From contig MNCI01001451.1 in NCBI GenBank assembly GCA_015680685.1, positions 417,509 through 481,508 on the forward strand: 64,000 bases of DNA, written 5' to 3'. Shown here piece after piece: positions 54,242 to 64,000 of this stretch; the stretch's first letter is position 1, and each line of letters opens with the position of its first letter. This DNA comes from Gnetum montanum. Its lineage: Eukaryota; Streptophyta; Gnetopsida; Gnetales; Gnetaceae. Below the pieces are notes generated by a model, which was given only the letters and a program-made list of their open reading frames with translations, was not told the DNA's origin and did no database searches. Made by a program: the position numbers and the translations under genes.

Positions 54242-56880
54242 AATAAAACACACAGCTTGAACTAGACAAATAACATCAACAAGAAGAATAATAAAAGAAA
54301 GTATGTAATATAATTACTATAAATCAATCTTTGATAAAGTCTAGCAGAGTTTTTCTTATTTGGGGCACCAGGGATAAGAAAAACAAATAAGAAGAAAGAA
54401 AATACCATGATAAATGAATTTGGATCCACCCCTAGTTTATATGGGTTCATTGATATAGAGGGGGATGCACTAGTGTAGGGACACTAAAGCCACTACATTA
54501 ATGTAAGGAGTGCATTAATGCATATTCAAAATGATAAAAGTTATTAATTTTAGCTACTCATGTTGTTTACTCATCTTTTTCAATGCCCAAGAATACAAAT
54601 AAATATAAAAACTTATCTAATACATCTTAGATCAAATTGAACAAGTCACAAGAAGAGTAAGAAGATCAAAACATTAAAATATAATATTGGGTAACATCCA
54701 AGCTAATGGAATATGATTTAAATTATCAATTTCATGCATTTCCATGAATCAAGGGCTAGTAAAAACAAGTTAGAGAAATGAAAGGTAATTAAAGAAACAA
54801 AGAATTAAATAAAAAACACAATTGAGATAAAGTGAGAGAAGTTTATCATGATCAAAACTTGAAGCTCATAGAATTTACACTCACACAAATGGGAGCCTAA
54901 TCAAGTGTCTTATTGCATGTAATCACTACCATATCTAGGAGGTAAGATTGAGGTTATAAGCTTATAATGTCAAGATATCAAGGATTCACAAGTGAATCCT
55001 CCCCATAGCAAGCACCTACCTTTCTTTTCCTTGTAAACCCTCTTGATGGAACACCCATGGATTTCCAATAACTAGTAAGACATAAATAGTAAACACAATT
55101 TCATCCACTTGGATAAATAAATAACATCCTCTTCATTTCTTGATCAATTGCTTGTCATATAAAACAATGCATAGAGTGAATTTAAAGAGATGGAGAATGA
55201 ATGATAGATAAGAGAGAAAATATAAGGGTGCAACATTACTAGATTTTGAATTAATAATTCAATTAGCTCATGAGAGTACATGAGCATGTTCTACATCCTA
55301 CAAGAGATCCAATATCACATCCCTTTAAAGCTACTTATCCATAAAATAGGGATTGACCTCTAAGTCCCCTTTCTAAGCATAAGGTCACACCTACAACTTA
55401 CTAGCATCATTTATCCTTGATTTTCTTGTGATTTAACGATTGGTAAAATTGAATTAAGTTAAAATATCATAGATTATCTAGAAGTCAAGATTCTAGTTTG
55501 GTTTTCCTCCATCCATGCACGTATGCATTGTAGGTTTCCCAAATTTTGTTTTACCAGAAATCTCTTATCAATCCGTTTGATTGTGCTAACAAATATAATC
55601 ATAGTAGTGATTTAACTATCATCACCAAGTGATTTAAATTCTTATGATGCTTATGATTATGATTTGAATAAGAGATTATGATCTTGAATCCTATGAATAA
55701 ATAGATTTAGGATTTTTATGGAAGCAACATATAACATTACCAAAGTTTACTAAGAGAGATACTTATAGGTCTTCATGTCCATGGGTAGGGATGGAGTAGG
55801 AGATTATCTTATACTATTATATTTGAGAGTCAAGTGATCTAGACAATAGGTTGAACATGAGACAGTCTATACGTGGATATTGATTCAATTTTCTATTTTG
55901 ATGTTGCTTAAGCAACTATACAATTGGTCTAAGATGGTACAAATACCAATTTGAATGAATTGATAAGTTTGGGATCATTTCTCTCTTTTCATTAACTCTT
56001 CTTTTCTTTATTTTTATTNTTCTTTTTATCATAATAGAGGATCTTTTGATGATGTGTGAGAATTTTGAGAATGAAAAAAATGCAAAATCACCACATAGAG
56101 TCTTTAAATTATATAAATATTGGAATCCATTCCTCATTATATGACATACATAGGTTCATGAGAATCATACCCTCTTTTAACTAGGATGGCAAGGCATGGT
56201 AAGCACATGCACCTTGGTCCAACCACATAGATCAAATCCATTGCAATGGTTACAAGGATCCTCAATGACACATAAATTCATTGCTAGCAACCAAGCACTT
56301 ATTTATGATTTCAAAGCTCATGCCTTAATAGGTAGATCCACCACCTACCCACAGGTCTAGTAACATTAACTTCAATAGCTCATGAGATGAGTCCTAGCTC
56401 CCTGCTAAATTTGAACCTGGTTTACTAGTGATGGATAGAGGAAATGTAGATAGATGAACTCTATTGTATGGTCATTCCATTGATCAAGGCTCCTATTTAG
56501 AAATTCTCAATACTCTTGCATGATAATCACATTTGTAACTCATTCATCCATGATTGGCCTCTTAGATGAGCATTTAGAAAACACACTAATTTATTTTCCC
56601 ATACATACAAAAGCATACTTAAAGAAAAGCTATAAATGATTACTATTTAAGCTCACAAAGTATAAAAATCATAACTAAACATATCCAATTTATTAAGCAT
56701 CAATTCCATGACTAATCCCATAGTGCTTATGTTTATACTTAGGGTAGAATTTTCTGCCTTGGAAGTTTGGACTTTTTTCCATAATTAAATTAATAGGTAT
56801 GTGGTAACATTATTCAATATCCTACCTGAAAGCTAAATTAATGTGTAGAAAATATTAAAATATTTAACTTTTTTGGGTTG
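54242..56880. other. Unassigned AT-rich sequence (element E interior?)
   Basis: No coding family recognised on either strand. The base at 56019 is an unresolved N inside a T-rich run. By position it would be interior of element E between its gag and the insertion of C, but no pol motif is readable. Confidence 0.5.
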
Positions 56881-56889
56881 CAATTAACT

Positions 56890-58500
56890 AGGGATTCCAT
56901 CCTTCATGGAACTAGGAAGTAGAAGGTGTTATTACTACTTTTGTGAAGGAGGTTGATGGGTAGGACTACTTATGATAGGTAAGTACTCTTGAGGTGTCAC
57001 ATGTGGAGATTGGTAAGTACTTGCCTAGATACCTTGGAAGTAGGGTTTAGTATGAAGCACCATTTGTTATTGCATTAGAATAGGAATATTTCATGTAGTA
57101 GTATGTTAAGGATTTGGAGTTTACCACTATTGGTATTATTGCATGGGCTATCGATACATACCTCTAGGATAGTACAATGTTCAAAGGCAAGAAGTTCTTA
57201 TTTGTCTCTTTATGAACCTAGGATTTAGAGGTATTCCAACTTTTTCCATTTAACCAATTAAGTGAATCATGATTGGGTCGCACCATGGGTCATGAGGATT
57301 TATAGAATACCCATAAGGACCCTCATCACTAAAGGATAAGAAAGCCTTATTTAGATCTTTCTTGAAGCTTTTAGATTAACAAATCTTATCCTTATCCTTG
57401 CCATCATAATTCTTTATATGTTTAAGTGATGTAATTACTTTACTATAGCTTTAACCATCTTATTCTCAATGCCCTTAAAGATAATCATTATCTTATCATC
57501 CATTGCTTCCCAAACCTAGTCCACCTTTTGGATTAAGTTTGTCAAGATCTTTTTTGTTCTGACTTGGTATCGTACAAAGACCTTAATTGTAGTGGAATGT
57601 TTGGTTGTACCTTTAATATTTTTAACCATATTTTTATATGTAGGATCACAATTTTACTCCTTGGTTGATTGTCACTTTTGCTATTCAACTTTCACACTTG
57701 CAATGATGTTTAGAAGTGCTTTGATTTTTGCCATGGACTTTTTGTATACTTGGTCCATCATGTACATTTCACCCTAAACCCTTATCTTCTATCTTAGGTC
57801 TTCCATGATATGCATCAATTATTATCTTTAACTAGAGACATGAATTGGATAGTGGTGGATAATTTTCATGCATATTTCCATGACAATGTTCAATAGCTCA
57901 TGGGCTTCCTACCTTCATCTAGTTATCTCCTTCCTAATGTTTGAAATATAGGAATAAGTCTAAAATTTAGTGTAGAAGATTTGGATCATGTCTAATTATT
58001 TTTAAATTTATTTTAAGGCCAAATACCTATACCACATTTTTTCATGATTGATGAAGGTGCAAAAAAATAATCGTAGCTTCTACCAATCATTGTCAATCCT
58101 TTATAGATAGCAGTTATTGTTAAATACATACATGTGAAGTTAAGGATCATCTCTAGTAAGCCCTTTATATGTTAGGACATCAACCATGTAAATTCATTTA
58201 ATATGACTATCAGAAATATGCTTCCATAAAATATAGATAAATTCAATGAATTTATGATAGTTATCCTAGTTAAACAAAGAGGCATCATTGTTACTAGGTG
58301 GTCCAAACAAGTGCAAATGCTAGAACTTGGAGAGTAGATCAGCACCATGAGTCTAAGCTACATTTTGATGAGTGGTATCTAATCATGGATCTTTATGATG
58401 GATTTGACCTTTTCCTTTCTTATTTACTTTATCATCCTCATCTTCATCCAAATGGTTAAATGGAAAGCTATGGTGATCCTCCTCTTCCATTGTTTGGTCT
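56890..58500 (-). pseudogene. Element E gag pseudogene
   Basis: The minus strand reads an acidic N-terminal part (NHLDEDEDDKVNKK, about 58460-58410), then LFGPPSNNDASLF, LHMYVFNNNCYL, RIDNDW, KLRLFFCTFINHEKMWYRYL, QIFYTKF (58300-57960). After that come a helix with KIMIIFKGIENKMVK (about 57480), LNPRFIKRQI (57215) and the Gln/Pro-rich tail with the same Q-stop-W-stop pattern as A and C. The gag core keeps Trp (TGG) where A and C have TAG. Same lineage as A and C, older and more decayed. Confidence 0.7.
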
Positions 58501-58919
58501 TAAAGCTCTTATGTATTCCAAGATTTGTGGTCATTGTAAACTGGATTTGAAGCCACATAAAATGCATAATCATCCTCCATGATAATGTTGGTTAGGATAT
58601 TTTTGAGATCATGTGATGCAACCTCAACTAGTCCCTTAGAGAACTATCCATAAGCATCATGCCACCTCCCTTGCTTATCTGGGTAATAAGATAAAATGAT
58701 TGGTGGTAGGATTGTAATGTTTGAGTATTCAAGTGTGATGTAATCCCTCCATTTAGTACCATGTTCTCTAGTAGACGCTCTTGATGGACTTTAAATTTTC
58801 TTCACCATATCATTCATGGTAATAACCTACACACAGTGCTAAAGAAACAAATCCTTAGGTTGAAAAAATGTATAAGTATTTTTAGGTAATACACTAATGT
58901 CTTTACTAGTAATGATACT

Positions 58920-60220
58920 AATGATAGGGATCCCATTAGTTTTAACAAATGGAATTATATAATATGAAACATATTACAATATAGTCATAAGTTTCAAAGA
59001 TGATATTTAGTGGATTTTCAAGAATACATGTGTATATTGTTGCATTTAATGTACATAAATGATATTATAATACATATCATATAGTGAGAACTTGTGTCTT
59101 GACAGTTGACAAATAATAGAGTATTTATCATTTTTATGTATTTTATAAATATATGAATAAATCAATAAACAATACATATGCATCACAATCCATCATAGAA
59201 TAAATGCAATGCTTACAAATACACACACATGTCACAATCCCTCATGGGATAGATGCAACACCATACATGAAAAGCAATAAATGGCTCCTAGTCACAACCT
59301 CAATGGCCTAACACCATGCCATATAGTTGTAACCTCCTTGGATAAGGATGACTCATCACAACTCAATATAATAGAAATGAAATGAATATTTTTGGTATTT
59401 TTAAGTTGTAAGGTATCCAAGTCATGAAACAAAGGGAAAATCATGAGTTTTATTTACTACACAAACACTAGACTCTTTATTGACTAATCAATTTTAAAGT
59501 AAGTAATGAAGGTAGAACTTTGATAGAGTCTAGCTATACTTTTGAAAGTAATGACTCAAAATACATATACAAAGTAGAAAGGAAGTCAACTTAACTAAGA
59601 GATAAGGAGCTCTACATGCAAACTAGATGGAAAAAGCCCAAAAAATAACTAATCTATTAATGATATGTATGAAATCTCATCTTAAGTATTTATAGTTTTC
59701 TCGATGTAATGGTGGAGGTTTCTTAATTATTAGGCATAAATTGAGGTCCATCGATGCAACCTTGACCATTTAGAGCATACTTTTGGCACTTATATCTAAA
59801 CTTGGGTATGTAAGGGATGCATCAATGTTCCTACATTGATGTATGAGGGTTCACTAACATAGGGATCTTAGTGCACCCCCTCCCCCCCTACCAAGATAGC
59901 AAATGTTAGGTCCAAATAAGAACTAGAATCTAAGGGAACATATCATAAGAATCTCAAGGCATTTGAATGATATTAGAATAGTCTTAAGAAGAGTGAGACA
60001 TGCACATAATCCAAAAGTATTATACAAGATGTAAGAATGCATGCCTAGGAGATAAAACCTTAATTGCACATGCTAGGACTACAAACACAGGATACATGAA
60101 ATACTTCTTGGGTTTAGAACTTACAATGGATTTACAAAATGCCACTAGAAAACTCATCATCCACTTAACTATAGGGTTAAATTTGAAAATGATAAGCCTA
60201 TGAATATGGGATTAAAAATA
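58920..60220 (-). repeat. Direct repeat copy 2, probable 5' LTR of element E
   Basis: Partner of 42570-43880. On the minus strand it lies just before the gag remnant, as a 5' LTR should. No clear primer-binding site was found next to it. Confidence 0.6.
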
Positions 60221-60229
60221 AATGGATTT

Positions 60230-61100
60230 TCTATTAAGCTCTAGAAAAATTTTATAGAATTTGAGAGACCAAGAGTATGAACATCTACCTTCCTAGCATC
60301 TTCCACATGCTCAATGACCACTACAACTTGTCATGGTAAATCATGAGTTTAGTTCAGCAGCCAAGTCCACAATAGTCTAATCATTGATCTTAACACAATG
60401 TCAACATTAATTTGGTAGTACTAACATCACTATTGTAGACTTAGAATTTTTTAGCATCAGTGTTACTTCTCTAGAGTTAAAATATTTTTAGCTCCAATGT
60501 TAGTCCTAGGACACTTAGCCAAAATATCCTTGTTTTAGCTCCAAATTGATTCTAGATAATTTCTATACTATTTTTATCCATATATTCATCCTATAAAGAT
60601 TTTGTTTCACTTCATTACTTATAAATTGATCCTTTATTATTAGTTTTATCTCCCTTATGTTTTTTTACTAATATTTGTAACTTTGGCCCCCCATAGGATG
60701 TAAACATTTATCATTCACTTAATTATGCATCTTTATTATTTGGAAAAAAATTGAAATCCTTTCTCTTATATTAAGCTCATGGATTAAGTATTTCAACACT
60801 TAATTATGGAGGTGTTCTTGTGAGATTGAGAAAGAACAATTTTGTAGAAACATTACCATTATCAATAACCTTCTTATTAAAAATAGTTTTAATATTTTAG
60901 TTAATAGTATTCCTATTAGATGAGGAAAGTTTTTTATATCAGCTAATTGTCAAAGTTGATTAATACTCTCTCTAGCATTAATAAAAATATATGAGCTTTT
61001 ATCTTATTTGGGTTCTTTATTATCATTTGATCATTCTTATTGTTGACATTAACTTGATTTTTCATATTTTCAACTTCATATTAATTTTTATCTTCAATGT
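60230..61100. other. Unassigned AT-rich sequence
   Basis: Contains TTAGAATTTTTTAGCATCAG-like words at 60430-60540, related to those at 41.85-42.5 kb. Otherwise nothing recognised. Confidence 0.5.
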
Positions 61101-61867
61101 TGATGAGTGGCGAGGTATCCCTACACTCAACCATACGAATACGAGCGTGTACACACAATTTGGTCAAACTCCGCAGATGAGGTGTATGATATTTGTCACA
61201 TATGGTTTAGTCCAGATGAGGTGTATGATATGTTCCTAATTCTAACGCTACTCCTGAAGGCAATGGAAAAGAATATTAACTAAGCCAAGCTAGGAGAAAA
61301 AGGTAAGAAAATATAATCTAGCCTAAGTGCGATGAGGAACCGATTCCTTGATCAACCGTACACATATTGGACCTTGTGCATGACTACCACTAGGATTACC
61401 AAGTGTAGATCCTAGGTACGCCACTGGGCTACCAAGTAGTCACACTTAAATGCTCGTAATCAAGTCGTACTCGTTCTGCATTCTAGGAGTTTAAGGGTGA
61501 GAGAGAGAAAACAGTAAATAACATTAAATAAATAAACAAAAAAATAAATAACAAAGTGAATGCTACAATGATGAAGTAATCTCGATCTTTATTGCTGGTC
61601 ATGTACATGTCCAAGTATGCCACACTTGAATAAAGACACCGTACAATCACATTCACCATACTGCGGGCAAACACGGGAAAATAAACTATCTGTGGAGTGG
61701 CTAAACTACCAAAGCTTCGCTACTTCTATTCTAGCATGATGAACAAGGGAGAGCTACTTCTTATTTATAAACATTGCGGCGCACTGTGATATCGCGTACG
61801 CAATATCGTAGGGAAGACGCGATATTGCGTACGCGATATCATGGCCTATGTGAATCACATCTCATCA
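61101..61867 (-). repeat. Element D 3' LTR, 767 bp
   Basis: The reverse complement starts TGATGAGATG and ends CACTCATCA, with TATAAATAA (61761-61769), the TCTTTATTCAAG stretch, and the final GGTTGAGTGTAGGGGTA block shared with element C. It carries a perfect 22-bp inverted repeat (61787-61808 and 61820-61841). The polypurine-type motif on its right shows it is the 3' LTR of an element extending right, beyond the window. Confidence 0.9.
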
Positions 61868-61869
61868 TA

Positions 61870-61883
61870 CCCCCACGACTAAA
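61870..61883 (-). promoter_or_regulatory. Element D polypurine-tract region
   Basis: The minus strand reads TTTAGTCGTGGGGG, then TA, then the LTR TG. Confidence 0.8.
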
Positions 61884-62059
61884 TAAAAACTCGTCCTTGA
61901 GTTAAAAAGAGAACAAGTTCCATTTATTACACAGTGGATAGCTATGGGATTATTAACTGGAAAAAGAAATAAAATGATGCCACAGTGTGGGAAGACACAA
62001 CACAGAAAAAATACTACACTACAAAAAATGGAACTCATGTAGTTCCTGGTGGTGGTGGC

Positions 62060-62640
62060 TCCTCCATGGGTGCTTTCCCTTTGTCATGTGCTCTAGACTT
62101 TGAAACTTGATGGCATTGAAGTATGGCCTGTAGTTTCTCCTCTTCAGTCAGAGGGTCTTGTGTGCCTTGGCGTGCATGTAAGTTTGCACTTATGCCATAG
62201 AGGCATCCCAGTTAGCCTTCTCTTTTTCTTCCGCCACCCTTTTATTTTCTGTCAATAGTTTATTAAGTTGCTTGGTTCTAAAAGTGTCCAGCTAGTTCTA
62301 AGCAACCTTTGGCCCTGTATTCGGAAGGTTTAATACTTCCAAAATGGCTTGAACAGAGAAGTCAACAGTCACACCACAATTTTCAACCATGGTGTCTTCT
62401 TCTTTATTGTGCCAAAATTGGTACATTTCCCCTAAGTACCGGCACCGCTTTCAGAGAGGGTATCTCCTACTTTTGCTTGCCCGGACCGTATGGTAGGAGG
62501 ATCTTCTTAATGAATGCTAAATGATTGTTCCTCCTATTTTGCATGTTGTCCGGTAGGATCTTGTCTTCCACCTCTCTGAGATCGTTTGATCACACCTTGA
62601 GTAGGACCTTCTTGTTGTCCACGGTTCAGGGCCATCTGCA
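62060..62640 (-). pseudogene. Element D extra ORF remnant
   Basis: Minus-strand frames read DLREVEDKILPDNMQNRRNN, AFIKKILLPYGPG, then EMYQFWHNKEEDTMVENCGV and FSVQAILEVLNLPNTG. The last block resembles the F-Y-x-N...V-x-G...A-I-x-x-x-L-x-L-P pattern of the extra ORF of element E (plant transposon protein type). It also lies just inside the 3' LTR. Frameshifts and TAG codons are present; function unknown. Confidence 0.5.
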
Positions 62641-62944
62641 ATCACACGGGACCAATCATTAGTAAGGTTGTTACCAAAGGTAGGTTATACCTTACTGCTT
62701 GCCTTAATAGATTTACTTTATTTCTGTGTGATGTTAATTATTGGAAGAACATGTCTCCAAAAGATTATAGTATTGAGTCCTCTTTTCTTAGGTGGTTTCC
62801 AAATTTAATTTTCTGGTATAGCTAAGGGGATAAAATTGTTTTTGACACATTTTATTCTTAATTTTAGAACAAATTACCCTTAAAGATGTTCTTCGGGTGA
62901 TGATGAATTTCAAAAAATTTATGCACTATTTGGCATGTGCCGCT

Positions 62945-62958
62945 CCCCCACGACTAAA
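62945..62958 (-). other. Internal polypurine-tract-like motif of element D
   Basis: The minus strand reads GTTTAGTCGTGGGG plus G, a second copy of the motif that precedes the 3' LTR, about 1.1 kb inside the element. Confidence 0.65.
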
Positions 62959-62959
62959 C

Positions 62960-64000
62960 TGAACACTCTGGGGTCAAGTAGGTTCAAACGGAATGAAAAT
63001 CGGAGTACCAGCGAGCGAGTTATGGATATGAAAGCAAGGGATGCGTAATTGCAAGTTGTAGAGAGAAATTTGAAAAACTTCCCTTGCATGAACAGTTGCA
63101 AATAATGTGGATTAGCATAGGGGCTTCATGTATATATATATTTTTATTGAAGTTAGGGCACTTAGAGAATGTACCGAATTTTTAATATTTCTTTGAAATT
63201 AAATGATGTAAAATAAGGACATATGGATAATTATTAAAGGGTTCTCAGGTAATTAGATGGTTTTAAAGGCACGAATAATGATCTATGGGTTTTATCAATA
63301 AGGACCTTAGGTGATAGAGAAAAAGGCTATGTGATGATTCATAGGGACGTTGAATTGGAGGAATAGTAATAAGGGAAAGAATATCTTGAACAATACACCG
63401 AGGGTAATAAATGGTGTGTATGAGCTAGAGAATCAGTGAAGATTACAAAAACTTACACAAGTGGGTCCTCCCCAAAGCAGGTTCCAACCTATAATGCCCT
63501 TGTGTAACCACACTTAAAGTGTTCGTGGGCACTAGAAGGGTTAAATGTAATCCGAACTAACTCCACAAAACACACACATGTAAATATCATCGGAATGAGA
63601 TGTAAATTCTATGCTACATGGGACACAAGCTACAATTACATGAACAGTGAGGTGAGATGAACTGAAGAAAGGGATCGGAGAGATTAGGACATGAGGTAAC
63701 TGACCCAGGGCATAATGAATTCTGCGTGTAAAGAATGATTAACATGTCATTAACCCATCGTTCCAAGATTAGGACCAAGTCCATCCTTCTAATAAGTGAC
63801 ATCGCAGTGTTTCATCCCATGATAAACAACTATGAGAGTACCATAACAACAAGGCGTATGATCACTTGGCGTTTAGTACAAGGGAGGAGTGATTTTTGTT
63901 TTATGGCACTTCCTTTTTCTTTTCTCTTTCTTTTTTTTTCACTTTACTGAATCTAGAGAAATTGCCAACCTTCAGGCATGGGTGCATGTCTTTCCAGTGG
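62960..64000. other. Element D interior, no gene recognised
   Basis: A TATATATATAT run near 63130 and a CT/T-rich run near 63910-63945. No coding family seen before the window ends. Confidence 0.5.

Noticed and set aside
54262-54450. Minus-strand 62-codon frame
   Set aside because: Hydrophobic low-complexity composition, no relatives recognised, AT-rich setting; likely chance.
58880-58920. Primer-binding site TAGTATCATTACTAG (minus) resembling the tRNA-Met site for element E
   Set aside because: Too many mismatches to TGGTATCAGAGC, and the LTR edge is not defined independently.
59878-59893. CCCCCTCCCCCCC run as a polypurine tract
   Set aside because: It lies inside the repeat at 58920-60220 and is not next to a TG LTR start; the equivalent place in copy 1 lacks it.

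Overview
The window reads as nuclear DNA from a seed plant with a very large, repeat-filled genome; a gymnosperm is my guess. Supporting signs are a plant organellar-type peptidyl-tRNA hydrolase gene cut by introns of 4.9 and 8.5 kb, GT-AG introns, a LINE, tRNA-derived SINE-like pieces, and several nested, decayed Ty3/gypsy LTR retrotransposons. Nothing bacterial or organellar is visible. The only host gene I can support is the hydrolase at 1-14314 (+); its first exon(s) lie left of the window.

Layout. 1-14314: six exons of a CRS2-like peptidyl-tRNA hydrolase. Intron 1 holds a 68-bp tandem duplication; intron 3 holds a SINE-like piece, an old LINE ORF1 fragment, and a 5.2-kb LINE apparently inserted into that fragment. 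14.39-14.9 kb: SINE-like pieces in opposite orientations. About 15.08-19.7 kb (+): element A, a gypsy element with 5' LTR, tRNA-Asp-type primer site, gag and protease, truncated at its 3' side. About 19.75-21.18 kb (-), continuing at about 38.59-38.8 kb: element F, an old gag gene split by element B. 21.18-38.59 kb (+): element B, a 17.4-kb Tat-type gypsy element with gag, protease, RT, two RNase H domains and integrase. Between protease and RT it carries a minisatellite, an antisense multi-exon gene-like unit, and about 190-bp repeats. 40.66-41.8 kb: about 185-bp tandem repeats. About 42.57-60.22 kb (-): element E, with probable LTRs as direct repeats at both ends, gag on the right, an extra ORF on the left and no visible pol. 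47.47-54.24 kb (+): element C, inserted in E with a perfect ATTAT target duplication; complete LTR to LTR but with only gag and protease. 61.10-64.0 kb (-): element D, with a 3' LTR and part of its interior.

Elements A, C, D and E look like one lineage. A, C and E share gag features, A, C and D share LTR or terminal motifs, and D and E share an extra-ORF type. Several are non-autonomous, so they would need RT and integrase from elsewhere. Almost every in-frame stop in these elements is a TAG or TAA where a relative or the family has CAG, CAA or TGG, as expected from deamination of methylated cytosine. B, the best-equipped element, has lost key residues in RT and integrase, so nothing in the window looks competent to move by itself.

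All homology calls come from reading translations by eye. Boundaries supported by LTR alignment and target duplications (B, C) are firm to a few bases; those of A, E, F and the SINEs are approximate.
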